This document shows, piece by piece, positions 14,093-17,654 of a stretch of DNA of 17,654 nt. Position 1 is the first letter of the stretch. The number at the start of each line of letters is the position of its first letter. Source of the DNA: Lentisphaeria bacterium UBA1732 (lineage in GTDB: Bacteria > Verrucomicrobiota > Lentisphaeria > Victivallales > UBA1829); assembly GCA_002315855.1 (NCBI GenBank), contig DCIG01000049.1, positions 27,755 through 45,408 on the forward strand. Direction: 5' to 3'. The position numbers were made by a program, and so were the translations under genes. The notes beneath the pieces are model-generated. The model saw only the letters and a list, made by a program, of their open reading frames with translations. It was not told the DNA's origin and did no database searches.

Positions 14093-14138
14093 GCTCACAG
14101 TCTTTTGAAATCAGTCTCATCAAGGAGTTTTCACTACT

Positions 14139-15164
14139 ATGATGCTGGAAGAACTGCTCCAACAGCTTCAAGCCATCTCATCCGATGCCGTTGCGTCCCT
14201 GAACGCCGCCGACTCAGATGCGGCGATTGAAGCCGTCAAAAACCGTACCCTCGGACGCAGCGGTGCCATCACGGCACTCAGTCCACAGATGGGACAGCTG
14301 CCCAAGGAAGACAAACGAGCTGCGGGGCTTGCATTCAACGAAGCCAAAACAGCCATACAAAAAGCACTCAATGATGCGAAAGCGAAACTTGCGGCATCCG
14401 AAGCGGCTTCTGCGCCCGCAGTCGATGTAACACTCCCCGGCCGCGCCTGGCCGATCGGACGCAAACATCCCATCAGCCAGACCATTGATGAATGCTGCGA
14501 TATTTTCCGCCGCATGGGATTCATTGCAGTCAGCGGCCCCGAACTTGAAACCGTCTGGTACAATTTTGATGCACTGAATGCACCGCTCAACCATCCGTCC
14601 CGCGACCCGCAGGATACCTTTTATCTGCCGGACGGGCGTTTACTCCGGACCCAGACATCACCAGTACAGATTCGCACCATGCTCGGCAACAAGCCCCCCG
14701 TGCGAATCGTATCACCGGGACGATGCTACCGCCGCGATACGCCCGATGCCACTCACGGAGTTCACTTCCACCAGCTGGAAGGTCTCTACATCGACAAGAA
14801 TGTGTCCATGGCGGATCTCCGCAGTACCATTCTGAAATTTGCGACAGAATTTTTCGGACCGGATGTCCGTATCCGTATGCGTCCCAGCTTCTTCCCATTC
14901 ACGGAACCGAGCGTGGAATGCGATTTCAGCTGTGTCTGCTGCGGCGGCAAAGGCTGCCGTGTCTGCAAAAACTCCGGCTGGCTGGAAATCATGGGAGCAG
15001 GGATGGTCAACCCGGCTGTTCTCCGCAATGCAGGCTACGATCCGGAAGAGCTTCAAGGCTTCGCTTTCGGTTTCGGACTTGAACGCCTCACGATGCTCAA
15101 GCACCGCATCAATGACCTCCGCATCTTCTCCGACAACGATCTTCGTTTCCTCAAACAATTCTAA
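14139..15164 (+). CDS. pheS: Phenylalanyl-tRNA synthetase alpha subunit
   Basis: 341 residues, usual length. The alpha subunit holds the active site of the alpha2-beta2 enzyme that charges tRNA-Phe. The first 85 residues or so form the Ala- and Lys-rich coiled-coil arm that grips tRNA, with NRTLGRSGAITAL typical of it. The catalytic domain has motif 1 near HPISQTIDECCDIFRRMGF, motif 2 GRCYRRDTPDATHGVHFHQL, the FTEPSVE segment of the Phe pocket, a Cys cluster CVCCGGKGCRVC that may bind metal, and motif 3 AFGFGLERLTMLKHRINDLR. AAGGAG precedes the first of two adjacent ATG codons by 11 nt, a slightly long spacing; the first ATG is chosen because the second would be even farther away. pheT follows after 14 bp. 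Confidence 0.97.
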   Translation: MMLEELLQQLQAISSDAVASLNAADSDAAIEAVKNRTLGRSGAITALSPQMGQLPKEDKRAAGLAFNEAKTAIQKALNDAKAKLAASEAASAPAVDVTLPGRAWPIGRKHPISQTIDECCDIFRRMGFIAVSGPELETVWYNFDALNAPLNHPSRDPQDTFYLPDGRLLRTQTSPVQIRTMLGNKPPVRIVSPGRCYRRDTPDATHGVHFHQLEGLYIDKNVSMADLRSTILKFATEFFGPDVRIRMRPSFFPFTEPSVECDFSCVCCGGKGCRVCKNSGWLEIMGAGMVNPAVLRNAGYDPEELQGFAFGFGLERLTMLKHRINDLRIFSDNDLRFLKQF

Positions 15165-15178
15165 CCGGAGAGCCGACC

Positions 15179-17578
15179 ATGAAAATATCCTATAACGTAT
15201 TAAAAGACTACATCGATCTCTCCCTTACCCCGGAAGAGCTTTCCGACAAGCTCACCATGATCGGGCTTGAAGTCGAGGAAGTCGAAAAAATCGGACAAGT
15301 ACCGGCAGGCGTCATCGTAGCGAAAATTCTGTCACGCCGCAAACACGAGAACTCCGACCATCTTTCGATTTGCGAAGTCTTCAACGGGAGCGAAACCATC
15401 CAAATCGTCTGCGGCGCGCCGAACTGCGATGCAGGGAACATCATACCTCTGGCAACCATCGGGACAGTCTTCCCCGACGGCGACAAAACATTCACCATCA
15501 AGAAGGGAAAAATCCGCGGCGTCGAATCATTTGGCATGATGTGTTCTGCCCGCGAGCTCGGTCTCAGCGAAGACCACAACGGACTGATGATTCTGCCCGG
15601 CACATACGAACTGGGCAAGCCGCTTTCAGACTACACGCATCCCGATACCGTCTATACGGTCAATATCACACCGAACCACCCCGACTGGCTTTCCTACTGG
15701 GGAATCGCCCGGGATCTCGCCGCATTGACAGGGAGTGCACTGCATTTCCCCGCACCGGCTCACATTGCGACCGAACTGGCAGGCGACTGGTCCAATCTAG
15801 TGGAAGTGGAAGCGACCGATCTCTGCCCTCTGTACACCGCCCGCGTACTTCGCCGCGTAAAAGTGGCAGAAAGTCCGAGCTGGCTCAAAACCGCACTTCT
15901 GGCAGTGGGAATCCGCCCCATCAACAACATCGTAGACATCACGAACTACGTCATGATGGAACTTGGGGAACCGCTCCATGTGTTTGACCTCCGCTTCATC
16001 AAAGGGGAGAAAATCGTGGTGCGCCGAGCCAACGAAGGGGAATCCATCGTGGCACTGGACGGCAAGAAATACGAACTCACGAACAATGATCTGGTCATTG
16101 CCGACACCGAAAAGCCCATTGCCATCGCAGGTGTCATGGGCGGGGAATATTCAGGAGTAGTCAACGACACAACCGATGTTGTTCTCGAAAGCGCATGGTT
16201 CGATCCGGCCTCCGTCCGCGCGACTTCGCGCAGACTGGGACTTGCCAGTGATGCATCCTACCGTTTTGAACGCGGTGCCGACCGAGGAATGATTGTTCCC
16301 GCCAGTCTGCGCGCAGCCCAGCTCATCATTGAGCTTGCCACCGCAGATGCAGTGTCTCCGCTGATCACGCAGGAACAGCCCATGCCCGAACCGCGCATCA
16401 TCAATATGAAGTACGACCGCGTCCGCAACCTGCTGGGCATGGATGTGAAATCCGACTGCATGGACAAAATTCTGACCAGTCTGGGATTTGAAATTGTCCG
16501 CAAATGCGAATCCGGCGCGACATTCAAAGTTCCGACCTGGCGCATCTATGATATTTTCGGAGAAGCAGATCTGGCAGAAGAAGTTGCCCGCATCCACGGT
16601 TTAGACAAACTGCCCGACGTCAAAATTCAGGCAACGCAGTCCGATATATCTCAGGACGCCATTCTCCACATGACGGAACTTCGCGAACAGCTGGTTTCCG
16701 CCGGTCTTTACGAGCTGGTGAGCAACAGCATGATGGATGAAGCCTCCGCAATCAAGGGTGGTATATTCACAGCAGAAGACCTGATTCGTCCATACAACCC
16801 AATCAGTCTTGATTTGTCCTGTATGCGACCGTCTCTGGTGCCGTGTCTGATCAATGCCATCCGCTACAATGTCTCGCGCAAAAACTACGACCTCGCCTTC
16901 TTCGAAATCGGTCATGTTTTCTGCAAGAATACGGAAAAATTCCCCGAAGAACGCGATGAACTGGCCATCGCCATCACCGGCTGCGCACATCCCGAACGCT
17001 TCTCAAAAGAACGCACCGTCAAATATGATTTCTTCGATTTGAAAGGAATCGTTGAATCGGGACTGAATGCACGCCGGCTGAAATCGTTCAGCTTCAAGCC
17101 GGGCAGCGATCCCCGCTTCCTGCCGACCTGCTGTGCCGAACTCATCATCGACGGAAAATCCGCAGGTTTCCTGGGAGAAGCAGTACCGGAACTGACCAAG
17201 GGCATCCGCCTGAATACACCGCTTTTCATGGCCGTAATTCAGCTCGATGTGCTGTTCAGCGCCAAGGAACGCTCACAGTATTATGTGCCGATTTCACAGT
17301 TCCCCAGCGTCGCCCGCGATGTGGCATTCGTCGCCCCCAACGACCTGACGAACAAACAGGTTATCGATTTCATCACCTCACTCAAACTGGACAATCTGGA
17401 AGATATTGCCATCTTTGATATTTTTGAAGGCGATGCCATCGGCAAAGGCAAAAAGAGTATGGCTTACTCACTCACCTTCCGGGCGGCCGACCGTACTCTC
17501 ACAGATGACGAAGTCAATGCCATGTATGAAAAACTGCGCAAAAACCTCGCGGAAGGGCTGAAAGTCGAACTGCGCTGA
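15179..17578 (+). CDS. pheT: Phenylalanyl-tRNA synthetase beta subunit
   Basis: 799 residues, full length. Domains in order: an N-terminal segment MKISYNVLKDYIDL; an EMAP/Arc1p-like tRNA-binding OB fold (about 40-150, with HENSDHLSICEV and QIVCGAPNC); the B3/B4 editing region (about 210-360, with NNIVDITNYVMMELGEPLHV and YRFERGADRGM), which clears Tyr-tRNA-Phe; the B5 domain (about 400-475); a degenerate synthetase-like core; and the C-terminal anticodon-binding ferredoxin-fold domain (about 705-799, starting near PISQFPSVARDVAFVAP). GGAG lies 8 nt before the ATG. It is the last gene of its operon and is followed by a strong terminator. Confidence 0.98.
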   Translation: MKISYNVLKDYIDLSLTPEELSDKLTMIGLEVEEVEKIGQVPAGVIVAKILSRRKHENSDHLSICEVFNGSETIQIVCGAPNCDAGNIIPLATIGTVFPDGDKTFTIKKGKIRGVESFGMMCSARELGLSEDHNGLMILPGTYELGKPLSDYTHPDTVYTVNITPNHPDWLSYWGIARDLAALTGSALHFPAPAHIATELAGDWSNLVEVEATDLCPLYTARVLRRVKVAESPSWLKTALLAVGIRPINNIVDITNYVMMELGEPLHVFDLRFIKGEKIVVRRANEGESIVALDGKKYELTNNDLVIADTEKPIAIAGVMGGEYSGVVNDTTDVVLESAWFDPASVRATSRRLGLASDASYRFERGADRGMIVPASLRAAQLIIELATADAVSPLITQEQPMPEPRIINMKYDRVRNLLGMDVKSDCMDKILTSLGFEIVRKCESGATFKVPTWRIYDIFGEADLAEEVARIHGLDKLPDVKIQATQSDISQDAILHMTELREQLVSAGLYELVSNSMMDEASAIKGGIFTAEDLIRPYNPISLDLSCMRPSLVPCLINAIRYNVSRKNYDLAFFEIGHVFCKNTEKFPEERDELAIAITGCAHPERFSKERTVKYDFFDLKGIVESGLNARRLKSFSFKPGSDPRFLPTCCAELIIDGKSAGFLGEAVPELTKGIRLNTPLFMAVIQLDVLFSAKERSQYYVPISQFPSVARDVAFVAPNDLTNKQVIDFITSLKLDNLEDIAIFDIFEGDAIGKGKKSMAYSLTFRAADRTLTDDEVNAMYEKLRKNLAEGLKVELR

Positions 17579-17615
17579 ACAAGCATGATTCGTACTTTTT
17601 TCAGGAAAACCAATT

Positions 17616-17649
17616 CAGGACGCACCTGCAAAGATGCGTCCTGTTTTTT
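17616..17649 (+). terminator. Rho-independent terminator after pheT
   Basis: CAGGACGCA (17616-17624) pairs perfectly with TGCGTCCTG (17635-17643) around a 10-nt loop and is followed by six T (17644-17649). It lies 38 bp after the pheT stop codon. Confidence 0.92.
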
Positions 17650-17654
17650 CAGAA

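Overview
The window reads as a housekeeping stretch of a Gram-negative bacterial chromosome. Outer-membrane-type lipoproteins, a HlyD-type periplasmic adaptor and a signal-peptide-bearing TPR protein all imply two membranes. The homodimeric (eukaryote-like) glycyl-tRNA synthetase, a 29-residue AURKAIP1/COX24-type ribosomal protein and a threonyl-tRNA synthetase without a TGS domain would fit a PVC-group bacterium, perhaps Lentisphaerota or Verrucomicrobiota. That lineage guess is inference only; no rRNA or lineage-specific marker is present.

Left part (1-4929), all on the minus strand. Reading leftward from 4929: a tiny bS22/mS38-like ribosomal protein gene with its own promoter and terminator; a 636-aa exported TPR protein; then glyS with its own promoter and a long leader, followed closely by a LolA/LolB-like lipoprotein gene and a small exported protein built of 11-residue repeats, which runs off the left edge. 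A divergent intergenic region (4930-5250) separates this from the plus-strand genes.

Middle part (5251-10557), plus strand. A MarR-family regulator is followed by a complete efflux cassette: a HlyD-type adaptor, a fused double-ATPase ABC protein of the YbhF type, and two ABC-2 permeases of the YbhS/YbhR type. The last three junctions are ATGA overlaps, so this is a tight operon.

Right part (10640-17654), plus strand. This is the classical translation cluster thrS-infC-rpmI-rplT-pheS-pheT. thrS has a TTGACA-type promoter, an extra promoter sits in the 3' end of thrS for infC, strong terminators follow rplT and pheT, and infC appears to start at an AUC codon, the usual signature of IF3 autoregulation.

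The least ordinary element is a dispersed, structured, non-coding repeat of about 156-160 bp. There are two nearly complete copies (2448-2603 in the glyS leader, 13933-14092 before pheS) and a shorter degenerate piece just downstream of the marR promoter (5162-5200). The full copies keep three inverted repeats, and one stem is kept by G-U wobbles only when read on the minus strand. I see no transposase, CRISPR array, tRNA or rRNA gene.
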